From Yoonia ponticola (GTDB lineage Bacteria > Pseudomonadota > Alphaproteobacteria > Rhodobacterales > Rhodobacteraceae), in contig NZ_JACIJM010000006.1 of the NCBI RefSeq assembly GCF_014199395.1, forward strand, positions 1 to 64,000: a stretch of DNA of 64,000 nucleotides, read 5' to 3'. Every line of letters starts with the position of its first letter. Positions within the stretch are counted from its first letter, which is position 1. Both the position numbers and the translations under genes were made by a program. Under the pieces are notes generated by a model. That model was not told where the DNA came from, searched no databases, and was given only the letters and a program-made list of their open reading frames with translations. This document shows positions 25,164-33,853 of the stretch, piece after piece.

Positions 25164-27239
25164 TTATCCTTTGATCAGGCCCATTGATTCCAACTTCAGG
25201 ATTACCTGATGCGCACAGTTATCGACTTCGACGCTTTCGGTTTCCAAGGAAAGCTCTGGATCAGTTGGAACGTCGTAGGGGTCTGAAATCCCTGTGAATT
25301 CTTTGATTTTGCCTTCACGAGCGAGCTTGTACAGACCTTTGCGATCCCGACGTTCACATTCCTCGATAGAGGTTGCGACGTGGACCTCAATGAAGGCACC
25401 GAATTGTTCGATATCTTCGCGAACAGCCCGACGGGTTGTTGCATATGGCGCAATTGGCGCACAGATCGCGATACCACCGTTTTTAGTGATCTCGGACGCA
25501 ACATAGCCGATGCGACGGATGTTCAGATCGCGATGCTCTTTCGAGAAACCCAATTCAGACGACAGGTTCTTCCGCACGATATCACCGTCAAGCAATGTGA
25601 CCGGACGCCCGCCCATTTCCATCAGTTTGACCATCAAGGCATTGGCAATAGTGGATTTTCCTGAGCCAGAGAAGCCAGTGAAGAACACGGTAAAGCCTTG
25701 CTGCGCCCGTGGAGGACGTGATTTGCGCAATTCTTCAACGACAGATGGGAACGAGAACCATTCCGGAATTTCGAGGCCTTCGGCCAAACGACGGCGCAAT
25801 TCTGTACCGGAAATATTAAGGACTGTGACGTTATCCTTGTCGGCAATCTCATCCGCAGGTTCGTATTGGGCGCGGTCTTGCACATAAACCATGTGCTTAA
25901 AGTCGACCATTTCGATGCCCATTTCTTCCTGATGCTCGCGGAACAGGTCTTGGGCGTCGTATGGACCGTAGAAATCGTCACCGGCAGAATTTTTGCCGGG
26001 GCCCGCGTGGTCGCGACCAACGATAAAGTGGGTGCAGCCGTGGTTCTTGCGGATCAGACCGTGCCAAACCGCCTCGCGTGGACCAGCCATACGCATCGCA
26101 AGGTTCAGCAGCGACATAGCGGTTGTAGACGCAGGGTATTGATCCAAAACCGCTTCGTAGCAACGCACGCGTGTAAAGTGGTCGATATCGCCCGGCTTTG
26201 TCAGGCCAACAACAGGGTGAATCAACAGGTTTGCTTGGGCTTCTTTTGCGGCGCGGAACGTCAGTTCTTGGTGGGCGCGGTGCAGCGGGTTACGTGTTTG
26301 GAACGCAACCACTTTACGCCAACCCATCTTGCGGAAATAGGCGCGCAATTCGTTAGGCGTATCGCGACGAGCGCGGAAATCATAGTGAACTGGCTGCTGG
26401 ATCCCAGTGACCGGACCGCCAAGGTAAACGTTACCCGCCTGATTATGCAGGTAATTCACCGAAGGGTGCGCACTATCGTCGGCACCAAACACTTTTTCGG
26501 CCTCTAGGGCTTTGTTCGGCGTCCATTTGTCGGTGACGGTCATGGTCGCGAGGATCACGCCCTCTTGGTCGCGCAGCGCGATGTCTTGGCCGACCTCAAT
26601 CGTATCGGCCTCTTTTTCGGACACGTCGAGCGTGATTGGCATCGGCCACAATGCACCGGATTCGAGACGCATGTTGTCGACAACACCGTCATAATCAGCT
26701 TCGGACATAAACCCTTTCAAAGGGTTAAAGCCGCCGTTCATCAGCAGTTCGAGGTCGCAAATTTGACGCGCTGTCAGGTCGTGCGACGTGAGGTCAGCAG
26801 CTTCCATTTTCAGCTTTTGCGCTGAATCGTAAGAGACATAAAGCTCGGGGATCGGTGCGAGAGTATCGGCCATAAAGTTTGTCCTATTTTTCAGAGGATT
26901 AAATCCGGATGTGGTGCCTGTCAGTTCGGCGTGGATTTTGTCGTATTCAGCGAATTTTCGTTTCAAAAACGTGTCGGTGAGGCGGTTCTTTTCGGACGCG
27001 CCACGGGTGGTGATCGCGTAGGCAACGCGCTTGCGTTTGTCGGTGTTGTCGCGTTCGGTGATTTTGATGAAACCCGCGTCGGTCGCGGCGCGCAGTTGCG
27101 CATTGAGCCGTCCCAGCGATATATCTAATGCTGAGGCAAGTGCGCGTTGTGATGCCTCGGGCGCGACATCAAGCTGACGCAAAAGACGAAAGAGGTGATC
27201 CTCGTCTTCATCAGTTCGGATGTGTGGCGGCAACGGCAT
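25164..27239 (-). CDS. MarR-type winged helix fused to ATP sulfurylase / APS kinase
   Basis: One frame of 691 codons joins two proteins. Residues about 10-105 match the EPS-associated MarR-like regulators (LFRLLRQLDVAPEASQRALA, RLNAQLRAATDAGFIKI, RLTDTFLKRKFAEYDKIHAE). A short linker (LTGTTSGFNPLKNRTNF) leads to Met123, which begins MADTLAPIPELYVSY, the usual start of the bifunctional enzyme. An internal start at 26873 would give a normal 569-residue protein, and an AGGA lies upstream of it. ATP sulfurylase motifs are QTRNPLHRAH (314-323) and GRDHAGPG (408-415). APS kinase has the Walker A GFSGSGKST (522-530) and DGDIVRKNL. It activates sulfate to APS and PAPS. Fusion or overlapping products are both possible. 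Confidence 0.85.
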   Translation of the reverse strand: MPLPPHIRTDEDEDHLFRLLRQLDVAPEASQRALASALDISLGRLNAQLRAATDAGFIKITERDNTDKRKRVAYAITTRGASEKNRLTDTFLKRKFAEYDKIHAELTGTTSGFNPLKNRTNFMADTLAPIPELYVSYDSAQKLKMEAADLTSHDLTARQICDLELLMNGGFNPLKGFMSEADYDGVVDNMRLESGALWPMPITLDVSEKEADTIEVGQDIALRDQEGVILATMTVTDKWTPNKALEAEKVFGADDSAHPSVNYLHNQAGNVYLGGPVTGIQQPVHYDFRARRDTPNELRAYFRKMGWRKVVAFQTRNPLHRAHQELTFRAAKEAQANLLIHPVVGLTKPGDIDHFTRVRCYEAVLDQYPASTTAMSLLNLAMRMAGPREAVWHGLIRKNHGCTHFIVGRDHAGPGKNSAGDDFYGPYDAQDLFREHQEEMGIEMVDFKHMVYVQDRAQYEPADEIADKDNVTVLNISGTELRRRLAEGLEIPEWFSFPSVVEELRKSRPPRAQQGFTVFFTGFSGSGKSTIANALMVKLMEMGGRPVTLLDGDIVRKNLSSELGFSKEHRDLNIRRIGYVASEITKNGGIAICAPIAPYATTRRAVREDIEQFGAFIEVHVATSIEECERRDRKGLYKLAREGKIKEFTGISDPYDVPTDPELSLETESVEVDNCAHQVILKLESMGLIKG

Positions 27240-27257
27240 ACTAACGACTCAATATTT

Positions 27258-27303
27258 GTTCACGAATGAACGTATGTCACAAAAAGTATGTTCACGATAG
27301 AAC
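27258..27303 (-). promoter_or_regulatory. Twin palindromic operators upstream of the MarR-sulfurylase gene
   Basis: Two near-identical inverted repeats of the form GTTC-ACGANN-GAAC lie at 27258-27271 and 27290-27303. The second extends to TGTTCACGATAGAACA. Their centres are 32 bp apart, about three helical turns, and they lie 20-65 bp before the start codon, overlapping the likely promoter. They are the natural candidate binding sites for the winged-helix domain encoded directly downstream. Confidence 0.6.
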
Positions 27304-27496
27304 AAACATCTCAACAGATCACTTATCCTTGCGAAAGGTTAAGGTGTTGTTCATGTGCAACGACAATGTGGCGGTTTTGAGGATTTAGCTGAAATCGTCG
27401 CCCTAAGGGCGGGGCAGGGGCCAGACCAACGTTGGCCCGCTGCATGTTCATGATTTGGTAAGACCCATCACTTAAGGTGGTCAGATCGCGGTAGGT

Positions 27497-28444
27497 TTAA
27501 GCGTCGTCCATCTCAGCAATGAATTTTTCCGCATCCAGCGCCGCCATGCAACCCATTCCTGCGGATGTCACGGCCTGACGGTAGATGTGATCCGTCAGAT
27601 CGCCCGCCGCAAACACACCTGGAATAGCAGTGCGCGTTGATCCTGCTTCGACAGCCACATAGCCGCCGCTGTGCAGTTCCAACTGGTCTTTTACCAATTC
27701 GGACGCAGGCGCGTGACCGATCGCAATGAACACGCCTTTGGCTGGTATTTCGGTGATTTCGCCAGTTTTCGTATGCCGCACGCGCACAGCTTCAACGCCT
27801 AGCGGGCTCTCGGTGCCGGTGACTTCGTCAATTTCATGGAACCAAAGCGTCTCGATCTTCGGGTTCTTCATCAATCGGTTGATCAAGATTTTCTCAGCAC
27901 GTAGTTCGTCACGGCGATGGATCAGCGTCACTTTGGACGCAAAATTGGTTAAGAACAGCGCCTCTTCAACGGCAGTATTGCCGCCGCCAACAACCACAAT
28001 CTCTTGACCGCGATAGAAGAAACCGTCGCAGGTCGCACAGGCGGAAACGCCGAAACCTTTGAACTTTTCTTCAGACGGAAGGCCGAGCCATTTTGCCCGC
28101 GCACCGGTACACAAAATCACGGCGTCAGCGGTAAAAACCGCGCCGCTGTCAGCAGTTGCGGTGAACGGTCGTTTCGACAAATCAAGCGACGTGATGATGT
28201 CGCCAACAATTTCACAGCCCATTTCGCGAGCATGCGCTTCCATGCGGACCATCAGGTCCGGGCCTTGGACTTGGGTGTCGCCCGGCCAGTTTTCGACCTC
28301 AGTCGTCGTGGTTAACTGGCCACCGGGTTCGATCCCCTGCACGAGGATGGGTTCGAGCATGGCGCGCGCGGCGTAAACGCCCGCAGTGTAGCCGGACGGG
28401 CCGGAGCCGATGATCAGAACTTTGGTGTGGCGGGTCTCGGACAT
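27497..28444 (-). CDS. trxB: Thioredoxin reductase
   Basis: Reduces thioredoxin with NADPH through FAD and a redox disulfide. I chose ATG 28444 (MSETRHTKVLIIGSGPSGYT); the longer frame to 28558 is not family-like. The 315-residue protein shows the FAD loop GSGPSG (13-18), the redox-active CATC (Cys136, Cys139), the NADPH loop GGGNTAVEEA and the C-terminal FAD motif GVFAAGDLTD. It is transcribed divergently from the Lrp-type regulator, with 199 bp between starts. I recall this neighbourhood as common in Rhodobacterales, suggesting regulatory linkage. Confidence 0.95.
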   Translation of the reverse strand: MSETRHTKVLIIGSGPSGYTAGVYAARAMLEPILVQGIEPGGQLTTTTEVENWPGDTQVQGPDLMVRMEAHAREMGCEIVGDIITSLDLSKRPFTATADSGAVFTADAVILCTGARAKWLGLPSEEKFKGFGVSACATCDGFFYRGQEIVVVGGGNTAVEEALFLTNFASKVTLIHRRDELRAEKILINRLMKNPKIETLWFHEIDEVTGTESPLGVEAVRVRHTKTGEITEIPAKGVFIAIGHAPASELVKDQLELHSGGYVAVEAGSTRTAIPGVFAAGDLTDHIYRQAVTSAGMGCMAALDAEKFIAEMDDA

Positions 28445-28643
28445 GGGGCAACCTTTCAAGGATTCGTTGATACGATATAGGCGTGCGGGCGGCGCGATAA
28501 AAGGCCGCGACTGCACAACTTTATAGCGGATGGATCGTGTCGTTGCCTGATAGAGCACGACATTTTATTTTAAGGCGGTGAAACAATGTTGCGCAATTCC
28601 GCCGTCTGACGTAGGAATCAGAAATACTTCAAAGGGGTTTGGA

Positions 28644-29144
28644 ATGCCGGGTCAAAAACTAGACGATATCGATCGGATGATTCTGGCTGAACTTCAGGCG
28701 GACGGTCGCATGACCAATGTGGAACTGGCGAAACGCGTCGGTATTTCCGCGCCGCCATGCCTGCGCCGCGTGCGCACCCTAGAAGAATCAGGCTTTATTC
28801 GTGGTTATCACGCAGACGTCGATCCGCGCGAGTTGGGCTTTGAAGTCCAAGTGTTCGCGATGGTCGGACTGGTCAGCCAAGCCGAAGTTGACCTGTCCGC
28901 GTTCGAAGACAAATGCCAAAGCTGGCCGCTGGTCCGCGAATGCCACATGCTGAATGGCGAAGTCGATTTTGTCCTGAAATGCGTCGCACCAGATTTACGC
29001 TCGTTCCAGCGTTTTCTGACCGAAGAATTGACCAGCGCGCCCAACGTGGCGTCGGTCAAAACCTCGTTGGTCATTCGCGGCGCAAAAGACGAACCGGGCG
29101 TGCCGTTTGACGTGTTAGAAGCACGGTTGGCGCAAGAAGCTTAA
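28644..29144 (+). CDS. Lrp/AsnC-family transcriptional regulator
   Basis: I chose ATG 28644 (MPGQKLDDIDRMILAELQAD). The 166-residue protein has an N-terminal helix-turn-helix (VELAKRVGISAPPCLRRVRTLEE, about residues 28-50) and a RAM/AsnC ligand domain (VQVFAMVGLV and GEVDFVLKCVAPD). Such regulators often sense amino acids and control neighbouring genes and themselves. It is divergent from trxB and converges with the Hint-domain gene, overlapping by 4 bp. Its ligand is unknown. Confidence 0.88.
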   Translation: MPGQKLDDIDRMILAELQADGRMTNVELAKRVGISAPPCLRRVRTLEESGFIRGYHADVDPRELGFEVQVFAMVGLVSQAEVDLSAFEDKCQSWPLVRECHMLNGEVDFVLKCVAPDLRSFQRFLTEELTSAPNVASVKTSLVIRGAKDEPGVPFDVLEARLAQEA

Positions 29145-29938
29145 GCCACCGCAAACAAATCAAGATCACGCAGATTGAGGCGCGGACGTAGCAGGTCTTC
29201 GAAATCTGCTAGATTATTTTTGTGCGGAAACAGTGACATAAACAACAACTGCATGTCTGACCGCATTTGTACGATATGCGGCAGGCCGGGGTGCAACGTC
29301 TCGATCTCGATACCGTTCACGTTGATCTGCTCGTGATTGTCGAACCCAAGTTGATAGCAATGCACAGGTGCAATCGGGCGCAGCTCGATGATGCTCGACC
29401 CGTCGATATAGTCGCGGGCAGGGACAAAGGCGGAATCGCTTCCGGTCAAGGTTTTGACGCCTGGGGCTTTGTGCAGGATGCGGGCTGACGGGCCGAGCAC
29501 CAGATCAAGTCCGGGACGCCCATAGCCTAGCGCGTCGGACGTGAGCCGCGTCATCGTGCCCATCTCGGGCCGTTTGTTACGCGCACCGGGCACAATTGTC
29601 ATGCTGCCACGCCATTTTAGCGTTTGGAATCCGTTGCTTGATGTCTTGACCCGATCACCCGGATATAGGTCTTCGACCGCAGATGGGCCTTTTTCAGTCT
29701 GCACAATCGCGCCGCGCCCGATCGCCGCAAAGCAATCTTCGAACACAGACGTCGCCGGAGCGAGCCGCGTGAATTCTTCAATGTCATAAGAAGGTGTCAG
29801 ATGGGCGACTTCATATTTCCGCATGAGAGGCTTCACACGGGGCAGTCGCCCATCTTGACTAGCGATCTGACCCGAATGGGCCAGAGAGGTATAAGTATCC
29901 GCCGCGAGGCCTGCGACGGCTTGGTGGGTCTTACGCAT
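29141..29938 (-). CDS. Hint-domain (Hedgehog/intein-type) protein
   Basis: The 265-residue protein has a Hint domain starting near residue 68 (EDCFAAIGRGAIVQTEKGPSAVEDL); DLYPGDRVKTSSNG is the typical beta turn. The catalytic position is Cys in EDCFAAI, and later segments VLGPSARILHKAPG and PARDYIDGSSIIELRP match the Hint_2-type family of Rhodobacterales. Classical Hint domains self-process, but a full protein-splicing or cholesterol-transfer set is not evident here. No signal peptide or repeat domain is present. The role is unknown. Confidence 0.75.
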   Translation of the reverse strand: MRKTHQAVAGLAADTYTSLAHSGQIASQDGRLPRVKPLMRKYEVAHLTPSYDIEEFTRLAPATSVFEDCFAAIGRGAIVQTEKGPSAVEDLYPGDRVKTSSNGFQTLKWRGSMTIVPGARNKRPEMGTMTRLTSDALGYGRPGLDLVLGPSARILHKAPGVKTLTGSDSAFVPARDYIDGSSIIELRPIAPVHCYQLGFDNHEQINVNGIEIETLHPGLPHIVQMRSDMQLLFMSLFPHKNNLADFEDLLRPRLNLRDLDLFAVA

Positions 29939-30185
29939 GTGTTCACCCTTTCAGGTTCTTCACACATCTGTCGGCCCCACCGACAACATCTGAGGAGAGT
30001 TGTAATTTCGTTGTCCTGAATGTGGCAAATTATGGCGACCACTGTCAAAATTTTTCTTATTTGGTGATGAACCAGCCGTTAATCATTAACTGCAATGCAG
30101 GATTGTCGCTGAAGTGTGCACAAGTTTGCCATATTTGACCAAACTTAAGACGCCATTGGATGGGGAATCGTGTCCAAAACACGAA

Positions 30186-30239
30186 TCAACCGCGCAGCTT
30201 GGGACTACGCGGTTGACAGACCGACCCTTGGGAAGTCGG
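30186..30239 (-). terminator. Tandem hairpins downstream of a small ORF
   Basis: A perfect 9-bp repeat, TCAACCGCG with CGCGGTTGA and a 13-nt loop (30186-30216), lies next to CCGAC-N9-GTCGG (30221-30239). Read on the minus strand, the larger stem is followed by a T-rich TTCGTGTTTT, so it probably terminates the 61-residue gene at 30265. The rest of the gap 29939-30264 shows nothing else recognisable; a structured RNA is an alternative. Confidence 0.45.
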
Positions 30240-30264
30240 GGGGAGGGAGAGGGAATGCGGGCCG

Positions 30265-30450
30265 TTAGGCCGAAATGTCCATGGACAGGAATGCCGGCAT
30301 CGGCGGCAGGGTAATCTTGTTCTGACGTGTGTCAGTTTCGAGGCGACGTGCGATCATTGCTTGACGGCGCAATCCGCGTGCCCACGGCATATTTGTTTCA
30401 CAGTCGTTTGCTGCGGTTTTTGTTTCTGCGATCCAGCGTGCTTTTGCCAT
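30265..30450 (-). CDS. Small basic conserved-looking protein, 61 aa
   Basis: I chose the second ATG (30450), eight bases after a GGAG; the first ATG at 30456 is too close to it. The product begins MAKARWIAETKTAANDCETN and continues MPWARGLRRQAMIARR, a pattern I associate with small hypothetical proteins of Rhodobacterales (a helix, a conserved MPWxRG, then an Arg-rich stretch). It is soluble and basic in the middle. The 272-bp gap upstream leaves room for a promoter of its own. Confidence 0.5.
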   Translation of the reverse strand: MAKARWIAETKTAANDCETNMPWARGLRRQAMIARRLETDTRQNKITLPPMPAFLSMDISA

Positions 30451-30728
30451 TGTCATATCTCCGGTTCGACCTGTGTTTCGTGCAACGTTTGATTGTTGCT
30501 CTTCTGAGAACAGTTTGTCCTAGGATGCAGGCAAGAATTTGACGGTTTTTCAAAAACTTTTGCATCCAATGAGATCAGACTAACGGGACTTGGTTAATTA
30601 AGTCCCAAGACGTGAAGTATCTTAAATATAAGGGTGAAATTTCCAATCAGCGGACAATCGGCGGTAAATTCAACGGATTGTTTCGCAAAATGCGGCATGA
30701 ACCGGGCGCGATATCGCCCCAATGTTGC

Positions 30729-31490
30729 CTAAGTCGGGCAGCTGATTGCCGCAATCAGACGACCATAATCGGCTTCTTTGCGGTGACAGGTCCGGCGATA
30801 GCTATAGAATCGGGCTTCATCTGCATATGTGCAGTGCCGCGTCCACGCAGCTGCACCGATCCCATGCCCCCGCAGACGCATCAAACCAAAAGCGGGCAGG
30901 TCGAATTGCATCTTATCGCCCGCACCTTGGGCAAAGAAACGGGCGTACAGCGGGTCTTCGGCGAGGAACGTGTCGAAAAACTCTGGTCCGACCTCGTAGG
31001 CCGCTTGGCTGATCGACGGCCCGATCACCGCGTTGATGTTCGCGCGGTCCGCACCAATCGCTTCCATCGCGCTGATCGTCGCCTCTAGCACGCCATTCAA
31101 CGCACCAGTCCAGCCCGCGTGTGCGGCGCCCACAACCTTGGCCACGGGATCAGCGAACAGCACTGGCTGGCAGTCTGCCGTCAGGATCGACAACGCGAGG
31201 CCCGGAACATTTGTCACCAACGCATCTGCTTTGGGTTTGTCTGGCGTTGCTTCGGTCACGGTCACGACGTCTGCTGAATGGATCTGATGCACGCCCATCA
31301 AGTGGTCCGGTGCGACCCCCATCGCGGTCGCCACGCGCGTCCGATTATGGGCGACGATCTCGTGCTGGTCAGAGCTGCCAAAGCCGCAGTTCAACCCCGC
31401 ATAGACCCCCGCCGACGCGCCACCTTTGCGGGTGAAAAACCCGTGTGGGACCCCGTCCAGCAGGTCGTCGGTGATGATCTCAAGCGTCAT
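30729..31490 (-). CDS. pgeF: Peptidoglycan editing factor / multicopper-type purine nucleosidase (YfiH family)
   Basis: I chose ATG 31490 (MTLEIITDDLLDGVPHGFF). The 253-residue protein shows the zinc-binding set of the YfiH/LACC1 family: His71 in VHQIHSADV, Cys107 in LTADCQPVLFAD and His124 in AAHAGWTGAL, and ends CTYADEARFYSYRR. Family members remove mis-incorporated residues from peptidoglycan precursors and also act on purine nucleosides. It is the last gene of the lgt-midA-pgeF operon and overlaps midA by 11 bp. Confidence 0.88.
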   Translation of the reverse strand: MTLEIITDDLLDGVPHGFFTRKGGASAGVYAGLNCGFGSSDQHEIVAHNRTRVATAMGVAPDHLMGVHQIHSADVVTVTEATPDKPKADALVTNVPGLALSILTADCQPVLFADPVAKVVGAAHAGWTGALNGVLEATISAMEAIGADRANINAVIGPSISQAAYEVGPEFFDTFLAEDPLYARFFAQGAGDKMQFDLPAFGLMRLRGHGIGAAAWTRHCTYADEARFYSYRRTCHRKEADYGRLIAAISCPT

Positions 31491-32544
31491 GAATAAACCC
31501 CGGCAGTGGCGGGCTGTCTTTTGGATGCAGCCCGATAACTTTGAATAGTTCACCCATTTCTGCGGGGTGGGTCAAGCGTCGGTGCGCGGCAATGTGCTGA
31601 TCCAACGCGTCACCGCTGAGTTTTTGAGCAAGCATTTGGGCGCGATTGGCAATCCCGAGCCGTTCCAGAAACATCCCTTGGGTGGTCAGGCGGGTAAAGG
31701 CTGCGGGGGCGGCGGCAGTGGAAATCGCTTCGAAATCAACATGCGCGGTCAAATCGGCCAGTCCGGGGGCGGCAAGCGGATCAGCCACCGCATGCCCCGT
31801 CAGCGCCTGAAACGTATCGCCAAGACTACGCCAGTCGCCGTAATCAATAATGAGCGCCGCACCGCCATGTTCACCAATCCGCTGGCCGATTTGGGCAGTG
31901 ATACCAGACAATGCCGGACAGACTTCGACAATATCACCCGATTTTGTGTCGTCCAAACGATGCTCTAACGCGTCGATCGGGGCAGGGGCCGACAGTCCAA
32001 GCGTCAGCTTATCGTCCTGCAACCCGATCATATGTTCGCGCCACCCAGCCGCATCGCGTGTGAACTGGCGGATTGGCAGCGCGTCGAAAAATTCGTTCGC
32101 CACTATATACAAGGGCGCGTCGGGCAGGCTGCTGACCTCGTCGTGCCACGTGGCGTCCGGCACCGCTTCGGCTTGTTTGGCACGCAAAAGCGGCGACGCC
32201 TCGATAAAATGCACCTGCATCGCGGCATGAAACCCCGGCACAGCTTTGGTCGCGCGCAACAGATCAGCCATCAGTGTCCCGCGACCGGGCCCAATCTCGG
32301 CTAACTTAAAGGCGGCAGGCTGCCCTTGATCGATCCACGCTTGGGCCAAACACAGACCCAACAACTCGCCAAACATCTGAGAAATCTCAGGCGCGGTGAT
32401 GAAATCACCAGTCGTGCCGAACGGGTCGCGGGTCGCGTAATACCCATGCTGCGGATGCAATAAGCACTCGGCCATATAGTCGGACAGGGCGATTGGACCA
32501 GTCTTGGCAATCCGCGACTTGAGAAGATCACCAAGGGCGGTCAT
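31480..32544 (-). CDS. MidA/NDUFAF7-family SAM-dependent methyltransferase
   Basis: I chose ATG 32544, which overlaps the lgt stop by 4 bp (ATGA). The 354-residue protein matches DUF185/NDUFAF7: HPQHGYYATRDPFGTTGDF, ITAPEISQMFGELLGL, and a SAM-binding loop LAEIGPGRGTLMADLLR (residues about 88-104). IVANEFFDALPIRQF, typical of the family, follows. The mitochondrial homologue methylates an arginine in complex I; the bacterial target is unproven. It is sandwiched between lgt and pgeF in a tightly coupled operon. Confidence 0.9.
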   Translation of the reverse strand: MTALGDLLKSRIAKTGPIALSDYMAECLLHPQHGYYATRDPFGTTGDFITAPEISQMFGELLGLCLAQAWIDQGQPAAFKLAEIGPGRGTLMADLLRATKAVPGFHAAMQVHFIEASPLLRAKQAEAVPDATWHDEVSSLPDAPLYIVANEFFDALPIRQFTRDAAGWREHMIGLQDDKLTLGLSAPAPIDALEHRLDDTKSGDIVEVCPALSGITAQIGQRIGEHGGAALIIDYGDWRSLGDTFQALTGHAVADPLAAPGLADLTAHVDFEAISTAAAPAAFTRLTTQGMFLERLGIANRAQMLAQKLSGDALDQHIAAHRRLTHPAEMGELFKVIGLHPKDSPPLPGFIHDA

Positions 32545-33425
32545 GTGCGACGAGCGGCAATAACAACGACGGTTAACCCGATGATAATCATCGGCAACGA
32601 TAGGGTCTGACCCATCGTCACACCCCATCCATCAATATGAAACGCAAGGCCCAGCGGATTGCCAGCCGTCACAAACTGGGCATCCGGCTGGCGGACAAAT
32701 TCAATGATAAACCGCGCAATGCCATATCCGGCAAAGAACAGCCCAGTGATCATCCAAGGCCGCTTTAGCGCACCATAGCCAAACACAAGCGTCATCAGGA
32801 TCGCACCAAGAACAAGGCCCTCTAGACCCGCTTCATACAGTTGCGACGGATGACGCCCGCATAATTCCGTCGTAGTCGCACAGCTTTGCGCAGCCTCACC
32901 CGGAAAGGCGACAGCCCACGGCAAATCAGTCGGACGGCCCCAGAGTTCTGCGTTGATGAAATTTGCAATACGCACCAGCAAAATCGCAGGGGTGGCAGCC
33001 ACAGCAATGATGTCCGCCAGCGACGAATAAGGAATATTATTGCGATAGCTGAACAGCCAGACGCCAATAATCACGCCGATAAAGCCGCCATGAAACGACA
33101 TGCCGCCCGTCCAAATCATCGGTATCTCAATCGGGTTCGCGAGAAAACGGGCCGGATTGTAAAACAGCACATAGCCCAATCGACCGCCGCCAATGACACC
33201 CACAACAACATAGGTCAGCAAATCTTCGAGCTGCTTGTGGGCCATCGGGGCCACGCCACCGCGCCACAAATGCGGGCGGCGCAGGGCGGCCGCAACGACC
33301 TGCCAGCCAATGGCAATGCCGACGATATAGCCCATCGCATACCAGCGCAGGGCCAGCTCAAAACCAAAAAGAGTGACCGAAAAAATCTCGGGCGAAATCG
33401 GGGGGAATGGGATCGGATTATTCAT
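32541..33425 (-). CDS. lgt: Prolipoprotein diacylglyceryl transferase
   Basis: Transfers a diacylglyceryl group from phosphatidylglycerol to the lipobox cysteine of prolipoproteins in the inner membrane. The 294-residue protein has about seven transmembrane helices. Key sequences are the essential His region WTGGMSFHGGFIGV, the Lgt signature FINAELWGRPTDLPWAV with conserved Arg and Asp, and HPSQLYEAGLEG. It is the first gene of the operon with midA and pgeF. Confidence 0.95.
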   Translation of the reverse strand: MNNPIPFPPISPEIFSVTLFGFELALRWYAMGYIVGIAIGWQVVAAALRRPHLWRGGVAPMAHKQLEDLLTYVVVGVIGGGRLGYVLFYNPARFLANPIEIPMIWTGGMSFHGGFIGVIIGVWLFSYRNNIPYSSLADIIAVAATPAILLVRIANFINAELWGRPTDLPWAVAFPGEAAQSCATTTELCGRHPSQLYEAGLEGLVLGAILMTLVFGYGALKRPWMITGLFFAGYGIARFIIEFVRQPDAQFVTAGNPLGLAFHIDGWGVTMGQTLSLPMIIIGLTVVVIAARRT

Positions 33426-33518
33426 GCGTTTATGTCCTATCGGACCGCGACAAAGTCAACCTTGCGCAACATTGATCGGCCCCCCATATAAAGGGTAACA
33501 AATAGCGGAGCCTGAGCC

Positions 33519-33758
33519 ATGCAATCCAAGAACAAAATCCTCGATGACCTGTCCCAATTGATGACAAACGCCATGGGCGTGGCACAAGGGGCCAAAGACG
33601 AGGCGGGAAATGCGGTCAGTTCCATGATGGACCGCTGGCTCGCTGATCGCGACTTTGTGACCCGCGAAGAATTCGACGCAGTGCGCGCCATGGCGCAAAA
33701 AGCCCGCGAAGAAAACGAAGCCCTCGCAGCACGCATCGCGGCACTTGAGGCGAAGTAG
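33519..33758 (+). CDS. UbiK-type accessory factor (YqiC/BMFP family)
   Basis: This 79-residue protein has an amphipathic start (MQSKNKILDDLSQLMTNAMG), a middle with VSSMMDRWLADRDFVTREEF, and a C-terminal coiled coil (KAREENEALAARIAALEAK). That is the domain order of the UbiK/BMFP family. UbiK helps late steps of ubiquinone synthesis by linking Ubi proteins to lipids. It lies opposite lgt with 93 bp between starts. Confidence 0.85.
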   Translation: MQSKNKILDDLSQLMTNAMGVAQGAKDEAGNAVSSMMDRWLADRDFVTREEFDAVRAMAQKAREENEALAARIAALEAK

Positions 33759-33798
33759 GGTCTCCCTGCTTCTTTGACTTTTTCTATATCCCGGGGGC

Positions 33799-33837
33799 GA
33801 GGGGGCTGGCCCCCTCCCGAATTTTCTAGAAAATTCG
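33799..33837. terminator. Twin palindromes between convergent genes
   Basis: GAGGGGGC-TG-GCCCCCTC (33799-33816) is followed by CGAATTTTCTAGAAAATTCG (33818-33837). They lie between the stops of the UbiK-type gene (+) and the M42 peptidase gene (-). The first resembles the palindrome at 9769 and the second that at 22383, so this looks like a composite of two recurring terminator-like elements. The preceding CTTCTTTGACTTTTTC also recurs, inverted, near 56290. Confidence 0.6.
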
Positions 33838-33853
33838 CCTCCGGAATGAGCCA

